From Clostridiaceae bacterium (GTDB lineage Bacteria > Bacillota > Clostridia > Lachnospirales > Lachnospiraceae), in assembly GCA_021200535.1 (NCBI GenBank), contig JAJQGL010000014.1:1-35599 (forward strand): 35,599 bases of DNA, written 5' to 3'. Positions 15,475-22,605 of the stretch are shown in pieces. Numbering within the stretch: the first letter of the stretch is position 1; every line of letters begins with the position of its first letter. The notes below the pieces were generated by a model. The model saw only the letters and a program-made list of their open reading frames with translations. It did no database searches and had not been told where the DNA came from. The translations under genes and the position numbers were made by a program.

Positions 15475-16656
15475 CTATTCATCAATATCAATAATCTCCC
15501 TTGTCGCGAGCGCCTCTTGAACCATCGCATCAATCTTGTCCGCCAGTTTTTCTTCTGAACGCCGTATCACCGAGAGAACCGGCCTCGTCACCGGATGCTT
15601 GGCGACAAAAATCGTACAGCAGTCTTCATATGGCAAAATGGACGTCTCATATGTTCCGATTTTTTCGGAAATATCAACGATCTCCTGTTTATCAAACGCA
15701 ATCAAAGGCCGATAGACCGGCATCTCACAGACATCATTCGTAGCCGCAAGGCTCTGCATGGTCTGACTTGCCACCTGACCGATACTCTCTCCCGTCACCA
15801 GTCCCAGACAGTCTGTTTCTTTTGCAATCGTCTCCGCAATGCGCATCATATAGCGCCTCATGATAATGGTCAGCTCTTCATGCGGACATTGCTCATAAAT
15901 ATACATCTGAATGTCTGTAAAGTTTACAATATGCAGACGAACCGGCCCTGTGTACCCCGATATCAGCTTCGCCAGATCCACCACCTTCTGCTTTGCCCTC
16001 TCACTGGTATATGGCGGCGCATGAAAATAAACCGCATCAATGAAAACGCCCCGTTTGGCAATCATATAGCCTGCCACCGGGCTGTCAATCCCCCCGGATA
16101 AAAGCAGCATGGCCTTTCCATTTGTTCCGAGAGGCATGCCGCAGGCACCGCGGTATACTTTAGAATATACATACGCTTTATCACGCACCTCTACCCAGAT
16201 TAGCACGTCCGGTTGATGCACATCCACCGAAAGCTCCGGAAAACGGTTCAGAAGGTATCCCCCCATCTCAGAACAAACCTCCGGCGACGTATATGGATAG
16301 CCCTTATCGCTCCGCCTGCACTTCACTTTAAAGCTAAACCTTTTTTCCGGATACTGTTCTTCCACAAAATCCCCGACAGCCTGTGTCAGGTTTGTCCATT
16401 CTTTTTGCTGAATCACCGTAACCGGGCTAATTGAAGATACCCCAAACACCCTGCCCATCGCCTGGATTGCATCATCGAAGTCGAAATCCTCCTCCGCCTC
16501 CACAAAAATTCTTCCCTGTTCGCGTGTCACCCGGAATGAGCCTTCTATTTTCCCAAGGCGGTGACGCACCTGCTCACAGAGCGCATTTTCAAACTTATAT
16601 CTGTTTTTCCCTTTGATTCCAATTTCCGCATATTTTAATAAAAAAGCCTGATACAT
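15475..16656 (-). CDS. thiI: tRNA 4-thiouridine synthase ThiI
   Basis: ThiI adenylates U8 of tRNA and transfers sulfur to make s4U; it can also feed thiazole synthesis. It has an N-terminal ferredoxin-like/THUMP region and the PP-loop motif SGGIDS at 187-192. A paired Cys occurs in YEDCCTIF near residue 343. It has 393 aa and no C-terminal rhodanese domain, the usual Firmicute form. The ATG at 16656 begins the conserved MYQAFLLKYAEIGIKG; an upstream in-frame TTG at 16692 is less likely. The nearest GGAG is 13 bases away, so translation may depend on coupling to nifS, which lies 66 bases upstream and should supply the sulfur. Confidence 0.95.
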   Translation of the reverse strand: MYQAFLLKYAEIGIKGKNRYKFENALCEQVRHRLGKIEGSFRVTREQGRIFVEAEEDFDFDDAIQAMGRVFGVSSISPVTVIQQKEWTNLTQAVGDFVEEQYPEKRFSFKVKCRRSDKGYPYTSPEVCSEMGGYLLNRFPELSVDVHQPDVLIWVEVRDKAYVYSKVYRGACGMPLGTNGKAMLLLSGGIDSPVAGYMIAKRGVFIDAVYFHAPPYTSERAKQKVVDLAKLISGYTGPVRLHIVNFTDIQMYIYEQCPHEELTIIMRRYMMRIAETIAKETDCLGLVTGESIGQVASQTMQSLAATNDVCEMPVYRPLIAFDKQEIVDISEKIGTYETSILPYEDCCTIFVAKHPVTRPVLSVIRRSEEKLADKIDAMVQEALATREIIDIDE

Positions 16657-16722
16657 TGTTTTTTTATTTCTCCATTTCTGTCTGTTCCGCAACCGAAAAA
16701 CCGCAGACAGACTGCTTTTGTA

Positions 16723-17886
16723 CTAATGCCTGACAAACCTTCTCAGCACCGGAAGCACTTTCTGGATTGCCTGAAGTGCATAGACAATCTGTTTCTCACC
16801 AGTCAGCACCGAAAAGCTGAAGCGCAGCGTTGAATCCAGCAATTCCTGCTTTATGCCAACTGCCTGCAATGTTCCGCTCAAATCAGGATGGTTGGACGAA
16901 CAGGCTGACCCGGATGATACAAAGACTCCCTCCTGTGCCAGCGCATGCAGCATCACTTCACTTTTGATTCCATCAAAGCTTGCGCTGACAATATGCGGCG
17001 CCGTCTCCTCGATTGAGATGCCATCCAGTCCGTTTACTGTCACGCCCGGAAGCTGCAGCAGCCCTTCAACGAGCATCCTTTTGAGCCGAAACAGTCTGTC
17101 CCGCTTCGCCGGAAGATTTTGCTGCATCAGTTTTGCTGCCTCACCAAGACCTGCAATGCCCGGCACATTTTCCGTACCGGAGCGCATTCCCCCCTGCTGC
17201 CCGCCTCCAAACAAGACAGGACGCAGCTTCACATTTTCCCTGGCATAGAGAAACCCAATGCCCTTCGGCCCATGAATTTTATGACCGCTCGCAGACAACA
17301 GATCCACATTTAGCTTTTTCGGGACAATCTTATATTTCCCGTATGCCTGAATTGCATCCACATGGAAAAGAATCTGCGGATTTTTCTGATGCAGTAATTG
17401 CCCGATCTCAGCAATCGGCTCTACACTCCCCAACTCGTTATTCACATACATAACAGATACTAAAAAAGTATCCTCACGCAGCGCTTCTGCAAGCTCCTGA
17501 ACCGATACAATTCCATTGGCATCCACCGGAAGAAAAGTAACTTCATATCCCATCTCTTCAAGGAATACCAGCGGTTCATACACCGAAGCATGTTCTATTC
17601 TGGTTGTTATGATATGCTTCCCCGCTCTGGGATTCGCAAGCGCAGCCCCAATCAGCGCAAGATTATTTGACTCCGTGCCCCCGGATGTAAAAATAATTTC
17701 CTTTGGCTGGCATTTTAGCGTATCTGCAATGATTCCACGCGCATTTTTCACGTACTGCTCTGCATCGATTCCCTTTGTATGCCTGGAGGACGGATTCCCA
17801 TAATCCTTTTCCAGCGTCTGCAGCATGCAGTCCTTTACCTCCTCAAACACCGGAGTTGTCGCTGCATTATCTAAATAAGCTTCCAT
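16723..17886 (-). CDS. Cysteine desulfurase (NifS/IscS family)
   Basis: It is PLP-dependent and releases sulfur from cysteine as an enzyme-bound persulfide. The PLP lysine is Lys203 in SASGHKIHGPKG, the PLP-phosphate site is TSGGTESNN, and the catalytic Cys329 lies in SSGSACSS. The 387-aa length is typical. The position directly upstream of thiI parallels Bacillus nifZ-thiI, where the desulfurase is dedicated to s4U, so the same role is inferred. The ribosome binding site (GAGGAAAG) lies in a 19-bp sequence that is duplicated at the rsmE stop codon, 112 bases upstream. Confidence 0.95.
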   Translation of the reverse strand: MEAYLDNAATTPVFEEVKDCMLQTLEKDYGNPSSRHTKGIDAEQYVKNARGIIADTLKCQPKEIIFTSGGTESNNLALIGAALANPRAGKHIITTRIEHASVYEPLVFLEEMGYEVTFLPVDANGIVSVQELAEALREDTFLVSVMYVNNELGSVEPIAEIGQLLHQKNPQILFHVDAIQAYGKYKIVPKKLNVDLLSASGHKIHGPKGIGFLYARENVKLRPVLFGGGQQGGMRSGTENVPGIAGLGEAAKLMQQNLPAKRDRLFRLKRMLVEGLLQLPGVTVNGLDGISIEETAPHIVSASFDGIKSEVMLHALAQEGVFVSSGSACSSNHPDLSGTLQAVGIKQELLDSTLRFSFSVLTGEKQIVYALQAIQKVLPVLRRFVRH

Positions 17887-18017
17887 ACTCTTTCCTCATT
17901 CCTGCGCGCTTTTTGCGCATAAAGCAATGTTTGTGCAAGCCATGCATATCGCGGCTTTGCAATGCGCAGTCACAAACTTGCCGAGTGAAAATTTTTTCAC
18001 TCTTTCCTCATTCCTGC
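17887..18017. repeat. 93-bp insertion flanked by a 19-bp direct repeat (rsmE-nifS junction)
   Basis: ACTCTTTCCTCATTCCTGC occurs at 17887-17905 and 17999-18017. Read on the minus strand, one copy covers the rsmE stop and the other the nifS ribosome binding site. Removing one copy and the 93 bases between them would leave rsmE and nifS tightly spaced with stop and ribosome binding site overlapping. The inserted 93 bases are rich in inverted repeats: GTGAAAA/TTTTCAC, GCGC-AAAAA-GCGC, and nested imperfect arms around ATATGCAT. It resembles a small non-coding insertion with duplicated flanks. Confidence 0.75.
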
Positions 18018-18748
18018 ATTTGAAACATCATGATTGCCAGCAATGCCATCCCCGCCGTCTCCGTCCTGAGAATGCGCTTTCCAAGCGTAATCGGCTCCAT
18101 ACCCGCGGCAACGGCCCTTTCTATTTCATCCGCTTCAAATCCGCCCTCCGGCCCAATAAAAATCCCTACGCTTTCTTTGCCGCAGGCGTGCGCAACACAT
18201 TCTCTCGACTGGCTGATGCCATCCTGTAATTCATACGGTATCATATTGTACTCTAAGGAGCGCGCCATGTCAAATGCAGCGTCAAGAGTTACCGGTGCAT
18301 GAACCTGCGGAATCATTCCGCGGTCACTCTGCTTTGCGGCTGCTTCTGCAATCGCCTGCCAGCGCTCCAGCTTCTTTTTCATTTTCTTTTCATCCGAAAA
18401 CTTTACAACGCAGCGCTTTGTCAAAACCGGAACAATCTCATAAACGCCCAATTCCACTGCTTTCTGAATAATAAACTCCATTTTTTCCTTTTTTGGCACT
18501 CCCTGAAACAGGGTGATTCTAGCCGGAAGCTCCGTCCCTGTCTCCTGCACCTTTTGAATCTGCAGCATCACGGCATCCCTTTCCACTGCAGAAACCCTTG
18601 TCACATAATCCTTCCCTTCCCCATTGCACGCTACCACCCAGTCCCCCTGTTCCAGCCGCAGCACATTCCGCATATGATTGACATCGCTGCCCGTAATACG
18701 GATTTCATTGTTTTCAATTTGATTTTTTGTTATATAAAAACGATACAC
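18008..18748 (-). CDS. rsmE: 16S rRNA (uracil1498-N3)-methyltransferase RsmE
   Basis: RsmE methylates N3 of U1498 in 16S rRNA, at the decoding site. It is a SPOUT enzyme with an N-terminal PUA-like domain (HMRNVLRLEQGD) and a C-terminal trefoil-knot region with FIGPEGGFEADE and ITLGKRILRTETA, the hallmark SAM-binding segments. The 246-aa length is normal. The start is GTG at 18748, with GGAGG six bases upstream. It heads the rsmE-nifS-thiI unit. prmA, a frequent upstream neighbour in Firmicutes, is absent here; instead a terminator closes the upstream gene. Confidence 0.95.
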   Translation of the reverse strand: MYRFYITKNQIENNEIRITGSDVNHMRNVLRLEQGDWVVACNGEGKDYVTRVSAVERDAVMLQIQKVQETGTELPARITLFQGVPKKEKMEFIIQKAVELGVYEIVPVLTKRCVVKFSDEKKMKKKLERWQAIAEAAAKQSDRGMIPQVHAPVTLDAAFDMARSLEYNMIPYELQDGISQSRECVAHACGKESVGIFIGPEGGFEADEIERAVAAGMEPITLGKRILRTETAGMALLAIMMFQMQE

Positions 18749-18773
18749 CGATTACCTCCATACTATTTCATAC

Positions 18774-18825
18774 AAAAAACATAGAAAGCCAGGCATTCTG
18801 CATACCGCAGCCTGTCTGGCTTTCT
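18774..18825 (-). terminator. Minus-strand terminator upstream of rsmE
   Basis: AGAAAGCCAG (18783-18792) pairs with CTGGCTTTCT (18816-18825). On the minus strand six T follow (18779-18774). It separates the FliD-like gene from rsmE. Confidence 0.8.
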
Positions 18826-18983
18826 GCTCAGGGTGCGAACCTCCGCTCCCGTAAAGCATTTTATTGATTGCATTTGCATATCACGTTACTATTCACAGCT
18901 AAACCTACTGACAGAATCGTCATGCCTGCGCGTAAACGGCCGGGACAGTCTGACCTGTCCGTTTTCACTGTACTATGCAAAAA
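18826..18983. other. 3' spacer of the FliD-like gene
   Basis: No gene is visible. A GGACAG/CTGTCC hairpin with a six-base loop lies at about 18940-18965, with a short T-run on the plus strand. The actual terminator of the minus-strand gene is more likely the one at 18774-18825. Confidence 0.4.
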
Positions 18984-19739
18984 CTACAGATAGGTATCTA
19001 AAATGCCATTTGTAGTTCCCAAAATAGAATACGCCCCGTTATACGTATAGGTAGATGCCCTGTTATTGCTATAAGCAGCATTGTTTGCCAGCTTGTATAC
19101 ATCTGCAGCCTTCTGGGAAATCCTGTCACCGTATGAACCGGAACCGTAAAACAGCGTGTTCAGCGTAGAAAGATCTGCTGACGCCAGCTTTTCCTCATCA
19201 ATCGAAAGCTTATTATCCGTGCCGATCGTAATGCCAACTTCACTGAGAAGCCCTGAGTTTACTGACGTGTAATTTACCATGGTAAGCGTCTTGGACAAAA
19301 GGCTGGTAGCATCTGATTCAGACACAGTATCCAGATATGAATTGTAAGCCTCTACAAATTTTGTTATCTTTTCCTGCAATTCTTCTGAAATATTGCCATC
19401 CTCATCCAGCGTTGACGAATCATACAATTTGGAATTGTTTAATGCCGATAAAGTATCCTCCAGTGCAGATGCATCTGTTTTTACGTTCGTCAGGGTTGCA
19501 GTGGATTCGTCATTGATGTCACCCGTCGACGTATCTGATGATTGTGTCTTATAATATGCTGTCAAAAGCTTCTTATATGCGCCTGACTTAATCAGTGCGT
19601 AATCTCCCAGCACGGTACTGCTGCTGCCAAAAATCGAGCTGGAGGAGCTGCTTGAACTTGAGCTTGAGCTTGAAGTCGATGTCCCAAAAAAACTGCTGTA
19701 AAAATCACTCAATCCTGAACCGCTAATCGTTGTTGACAT
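18984..19739 (-). CDS. FliD C-terminus-like protein with poly-Ser tract, function unknown
   Basis: A 251-aa protein with a Ser/Thr-rich stretch at about residues 20-42 (13 Ser in a row), then a mostly helical region. The segment from about residue 165 (NSGLLSEVGITIG, then KLSIDEEKL, then LNTLFYGSGSYGDRI) resembles the C-terminal part of FliD, the flagellar cap protein, with the usual IGI-x-T/D-GKL-x-x-DE pattern. There are no flagellar genes nearby, and FliD is normally over 400 aa. No signal peptide is visible, which fits neither Sec export nor excludes type III export. AAGGAGTGAT and a good promoter precede it. It may be an orphan flagellum-associated protein or an unrelated surface protein. 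Confidence 0.65.
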   Translation of the reverse strand: MSTTISGSGLSDFYSSFFGTSTSSSSSSSSSSSSSIFGSSSTVLGDYALIKSGAYKKLLTAYYKTQSSDTSTGDINDESTATLTNVKTDASALEDTLSALNNSKLYDSSTLDEDGNISEELQEKITKFVEAYNSYLDTVSESDATSLLSKTLTMVNYTSVNSGLLSEVGITIGTDNKLSIDEEKLASADLSTLNTLFYGSGSYGDRISQKAADVYKLANNAAYSNNRASTYTYNGAYSILGTTNGILDTYL

Positions 19740-19776
19740 AGTATCACTCCTTTCCTGAAAAATCTGCTCTTCATTT

Positions 19777-19806
19777 AGTATATCGGAGGATTCTTTACAA
19801 AATCAA
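19777..19806 (-). promoter_or_regulatory. Promoter of the FliD-like gene
   Basis: On the minus strand TTGATT (19801-19806) and TATACT (19777-19782) are 18 bases apart, about 40 bases upstream of the start codon. The boxes look like sigma-A, not like sigma-28. Confidence 0.65.
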
Positions 19807-19841
19807 CCCCCTTTTTCCATTTTTTTCTGTTTCAAAGATTG

Positions 19842-19870
19842 TTGCATCCTGTTAAAATGTATTTTATACT
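19842..19870 (+). promoter_or_regulatory. Promoter of the HAD phosphatase gene
   Basis: TTGCAT (19842-19847) and TATACT (19865-19870) are 17 bases apart. It diverges from the FliD-like promoter; the two -35 boxes are about 35 bases apart. Confidence 0.65.
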
Positions 19871-19922
19871 ATAGCTGATAAAAAACACTACTACGATAAA
19901 TCACTTCGAAATGAGGATTCAT

Positions 19923-20720
19923 ATGAAAAAATTACTTTTTTTTGATATTGACGGAACCATTGTATCAGAGGACGCTTCCCGGACAATTCCCGCCAGCACC
20001 CATCAGGCACTGCAGGCACTTCATCAGAACGGACATCTGTGTTTTGTCAACACCGGACGCTCCTATGCAGAGGTCGATTCCTGCGTCCGCGACATGGAGT
20101 TTGACGGATTTATCTGTGGCTGCGGTACAAACATCCTGTATCAAAACGAGGAGCTTTTCGCAAATACCATTCCATTTTCACTTGGCAACAAAATCATTCA
20201 GGATTTGGAATCCTGTTCCCTGGAATGGCTGCTGGAAGGACATGATTCTGTCTATTATTCCAATCGTCCATACCGCACGCATATTGGAGATTTTAAACGG
20301 GAGCATTTAACCATCATTCCAGATGCATGCCGTATCGTGCCGCCGGAAAAAGCAAAAGACCTGACGTTTGATAAATTCTGCGTCTGCCTGCATAAAGACA
20401 GCAATTTTTCTGATTTTCAGGCAAAATATAAAGATATTCTTACCTTTATTGACCGCAAAAATAATTTTTACGAAATCATGCCAAGGGGCTTTTCAAAGGC
20501 AAGCGGAATACGTTTTCTGGAAAATTATTTTAAGATTTCACAGGAAAATACCATCGCAGTCGGCGACAGCACCAATGATCTTTCCATGCTGGAATATGCC
20601 GGTTTCAGCATTGCGATGGGAAACGGTGCAAAAGAATTGTTCCCTGTTGTAGATTACGTAACCCAGCCTCTTCTTAAGGACGGCATTTTCTGTGCAATGA
20701 AACATCTGGAGCTGATATGA
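19923..20720 (+). CDS. Cof-type HAD-superfamily phosphatase
   Basis: A 265-aa haloacid dehalogenase-family hydrolase of the Cof (IIB) subfamily, which dephosphorylates sugar phosphates, nucleotides or flavins. Motif I is FDIDGT (nucleophile Asp8, acid/base Asp10), motif II is the Thr in FVNTGRS, and motifs III-IV are the Lys in MPRGFSKASGI and the GDSTNDLSML segment. The cap domain lies between about residues 85 and 180. GAGG at 19913-19916 supports the ATG at 19923 over the in-frame ATG at 19911, which contains that site. It is monocistronic, with a convergent gene 13 bases after the stop. The substrate is unknown. Confidence 0.9.
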   Translation: MKKLLFFDIDGTIVSEDASRTIPASTHQALQALHQNGHLCFVNTGRSYAEVDSCVRDMEFDGFICGCGTNILYQNEELFANTIPFSLGNKIIQDLESCSLEWLLEGHDSVYYSNRPYRTHIGDFKREHLTIIPDACRIVPPEKAKDLTFDKFCVCLHKDSNFSDFQAKYKDILTFIDRKNNFYEIMPRGFSKASGIRFLENYFKISQENTIAVGDSTNDLSMLEYAGFSIAMGNGAKELFPVVDYVTQPLLKDGIFCAMKHLELI

Positions 20721-20733
20721 CCGCGTGGTTTCC

Positions 20734-21183
20734 CTATATTTCCTTTGCCTTTTTTTCCAGAACCGATTTATAAATCATAAAAAGATAGGCGTCAAGCACA
20801 CAGAATTTGTTGCTTAAAAATTCAATCAGCTTATAGATAAATGCAATGCCCAGCAGAAGAATGCTGACACAGGTCACATAATAATTCAAATCCAGCCCCA
20901 GCAGGACAATATTGGCAAGAATATAGGCAAGAATCACAAATACAAAATATCTTGTTATGCGAAAAGCAACCGTCAGCGTATCCACCAGATCCCTCATCCT
21001 CTCCGCAATCCCTGCCTGGTTTTCCCCTTTTAACTGCTCATACATCTCATTAAAAATGGGTTTGCTCTCTGACGCCAGTTTAGGCAGATTATTTTTTACC
21101 ATACTTTCCCGGCAGAGCTCTACATATTCAAAATATCTGCCATTCCCCATATGCCTTCTCAGGCATTTCTGAAATACATTCAT
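20734..21183 (-). CDS. Unknown two-TM membrane protein
   Basis: I do not recognise this 149-aa protein. Residues 1-70 are charged and helical (with two Arg/Lys-rich patches), followed by two transmembrane helices at about 75-95 and 100-120, then a Cys-containing, amphipathic C-terminal tail ending in KKAKEI. AAAAGGAG lies ahead of the ATG. It is convergent with the HAD gene and stands alone, with a 233-base spacer upstream. Confidence 0.7.
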   Translation of the reverse strand: MNVFQKCLRRHMGNGRYFEYVELCRESMVKNNLPKLASESKPIFNEMYEQLKGENQAGIAERMRDLVDTLTVAFRITRYFVFVILAYILANIVLLGLDLNYYVTCVSILLLGIAFIYKLIEFLSNKFCVLDAYLFMIYKSVLEKKAKEI

Positions 21184-21326
21184 GGCTCATTTCTCCTTTT
21201 AACAGGAAAGAGACCCGGCAGGACTTTTACAATAAACTTTACAATTTGTTCATAAACTATCCATACCGCACTCATATTCCTGGCATATTATAAATATATG
21301 AATTTCTTACAAGTTTTTTCATAAAT

Positions 21327-21367
21327 GGCCTGATGGCACCAGATCATCGGGCCTCTCCTCTCTTTTT
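21327..21367 (+). terminator. Terminator-like hairpin on the plus strand (first of two)
   Basis: GGCCTGATG (21327-21335) pairs with CATCGGGCC (21345-21353, one G-T pair) and is followed by a C/T tract ending in TTTTT. No plus-strand gene lies upstream, so it may end a small RNA or be a relic. Confidence 0.5.
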
Positions 21368-21386
21368 GTTTGTGAAAATAAGCGTG

Positions 21387-21418
21387 AAGTGCCGCCTTAC
21401 AGCGGCACTTTTCCTTTT
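21387..21418. terminator. Hairpin at the end of the REC-HPt gene
   Basis: AAGTGCCGC (21387-21395) pairs perfectly with GCGGCACTT (21402-21410). The T-rich tail (TTCCTTTT) is on the plus strand. On the minus strand it directly follows the REC-HPt stop codon but has only a weak T-run, so it could serve as terminator or as mRNA 3'-end protection. Confidence 0.55.
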
Positions 21419-22457
21419 ATAAATCATTCCGCATCTCTTCCACCAGCTCCAGTGCCTTATCATAATCAAATTCCTGAATGGCATCCGAAACTGCGTGCAG
21501 CTTCTGGCATTTCTCATTTTCTTCCTGCAGCATGCCCGTCAGATTTTCCAAAGCCTCTGTTATTTCAATATATTCAAAATCCTGAATATGTTCCATCAAC
21601 CGGTCAAGCTTCTCTGCAAGCTCTGAATCGGAAACCGTCTCACCGGCATACTTTTCCTTTGTTTTCATGGAATACGTCTCACACGCCTGTTTCAGGCTGC
21701 TGCCAAAAGCGGAAACCTCCTGCATGTAGCTGTCAATCCGACTATGGATTTCATCCATCTGGTTTTGTTTCGCTGCCATTTCTAACTGTTTTGAGATATC
21801 TGCCAGCGCATTTGCCCCAATATTTAAAAAAATCCCCTTCAGGCTGTGAAAATACAATGCAAACCCATCTGTCTGATTCGTTTCACGAATTGCTTCGATT
21901 GATTTGTAATTATCATCAATATTGCGAACGCAAACTGTCAGGACATTCATATAGTTTTCAACGCTTCCCGCCAAAAGCCGTAAGCCCTTCTGATAATCCA
22001 GCCCTTTTACCTCTGACAGGATCTGGTCAATCGAGACATCCTGTTTGTCAGACGCTTCCTCCTCAATCGCCCGGCTGGAAAAGCCCCAATCCAGAAGCTT
22101 ATTCTTCATATTTTCAAAATTTACCGGCTTTTCAAGGACATCATCTGCCCCCACCTTGCGAAACGCTGCAATCACTTCATTGTCAATCGTTGCAGAAACC
22201 CCGAAAATTTTCGGTATCTTTTCGCCCTTGTGCACAAAAAGAATCTGGCGTATGGTTTCTATCCCATCCATTTTCGGCATAAGATGATCCATCAGAATCA
22301 AATCATACTGCTTATCACAGGAGAGATTAATCGCCTCCATCCCGGATGTCGCCTCATCCACCTCAAAGCCCAGTTTTTTTAACATGGTAGATAATACATA
22401 TACATTTGAAGTATTGTCATCCACTACCAGCACCAAATTTCCATAATTAACACTCAT
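21417..22457 (-). CDS. Orphan response regulator receiver-HPt protein
   Basis: Residues 8-122 form a receiver domain with acidic pair Asp13-Asp14, phosphoacceptor Asp57 in LILMDHLMP, the VSAT switch residue and Lys110 in LEKPV. A helical histidine-phosphotransfer domain follows, with His204 in YFHSLKGIFLNIGA. The last 75 residues are helical and end FDYDKALELVEEM, like the tails of hybrid kinases. There is no kinase core and no DNA-binding output. Such proteins relay phosphate from a hybrid kinase to another regulator. GAGG six bases upstream supports the ATG at 22457; a GTG at 22469 overlaps that site. No partner kinase is in the window. Copy B of the hairpin repeat lies just upstream. Confidence 0.88.
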   Translation of the reverse strand: MSVNYGNLVLVVDDNTSNVYVLSTMLKKLGFEVDEATSGMEAINLSCDKQYDLILMDHLMPKMDGIETIRQILFVHKGEKIPKIFGVSATIDNEVIAAFRKVGADDVLEKPVNFENMKNKLLDWGFSSRAIEEEASDKQDVSIDQILSEVKGLDYQKGLRLLAGSVENYMNVLTVCVRNIDDNYKSIEAIRETNQTDGFALYFHSLKGIFLNIGANALADISKQLEMAAKQNQMDEIHSRIDSYMQEVSAFGSSLKQACETYSMKTKEKYAGETVSDSELAEKLDRLMEHIQDFEYIEITEALENLTGMLQEENEKCQKLHAVSDAIQEFDYDKALELVEEMRNDL

Positions 22458-22477
22458 TTTTATCCTCACATCGCGCC

Positions 22478-22551
22478 CGCAGGAAGCGGCTAATGTTAAA
22501 ATCGAATAAATCCGATTGCCGTTGGCGGAGCCTGCGACACCAACCCATAGT
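22478..22551. repeat. Interspersed hairpin repeat, copy B
   Basis: This is the second copy of the element at 14661-14733, in the same orientation, with six substitutions and one extra A. The hairpin is kept with one mismatch near the tip, and the outer CGCAGG/CCTGCG stem is unchanged. It lies in the 148-base gap between galM and the REC-HPt gene. Confidence 0.85.
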
Positions 22552-22605
22552 CTAAAAGCCTTTGGCTTTCAAACTTATCTATCCCTTCATAAATATGCCA
22601 TACAT

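Noticed and set aside
17887-18017. Full insertion sequence between rsmE and nifS
   Set aside because: The insert is 93 bases and encodes nothing. The 19-bp flanks are longer than most IS target duplications, so only a small non-autonomous element or a recombination product is plausible.
21389-22282. 297-codon plus-strand open frame over the REC-HPt gene
   Set aside because: Pro/Ser/His-rich composition and no start signal; the minus-strand REC-HPt protein is clearly real.
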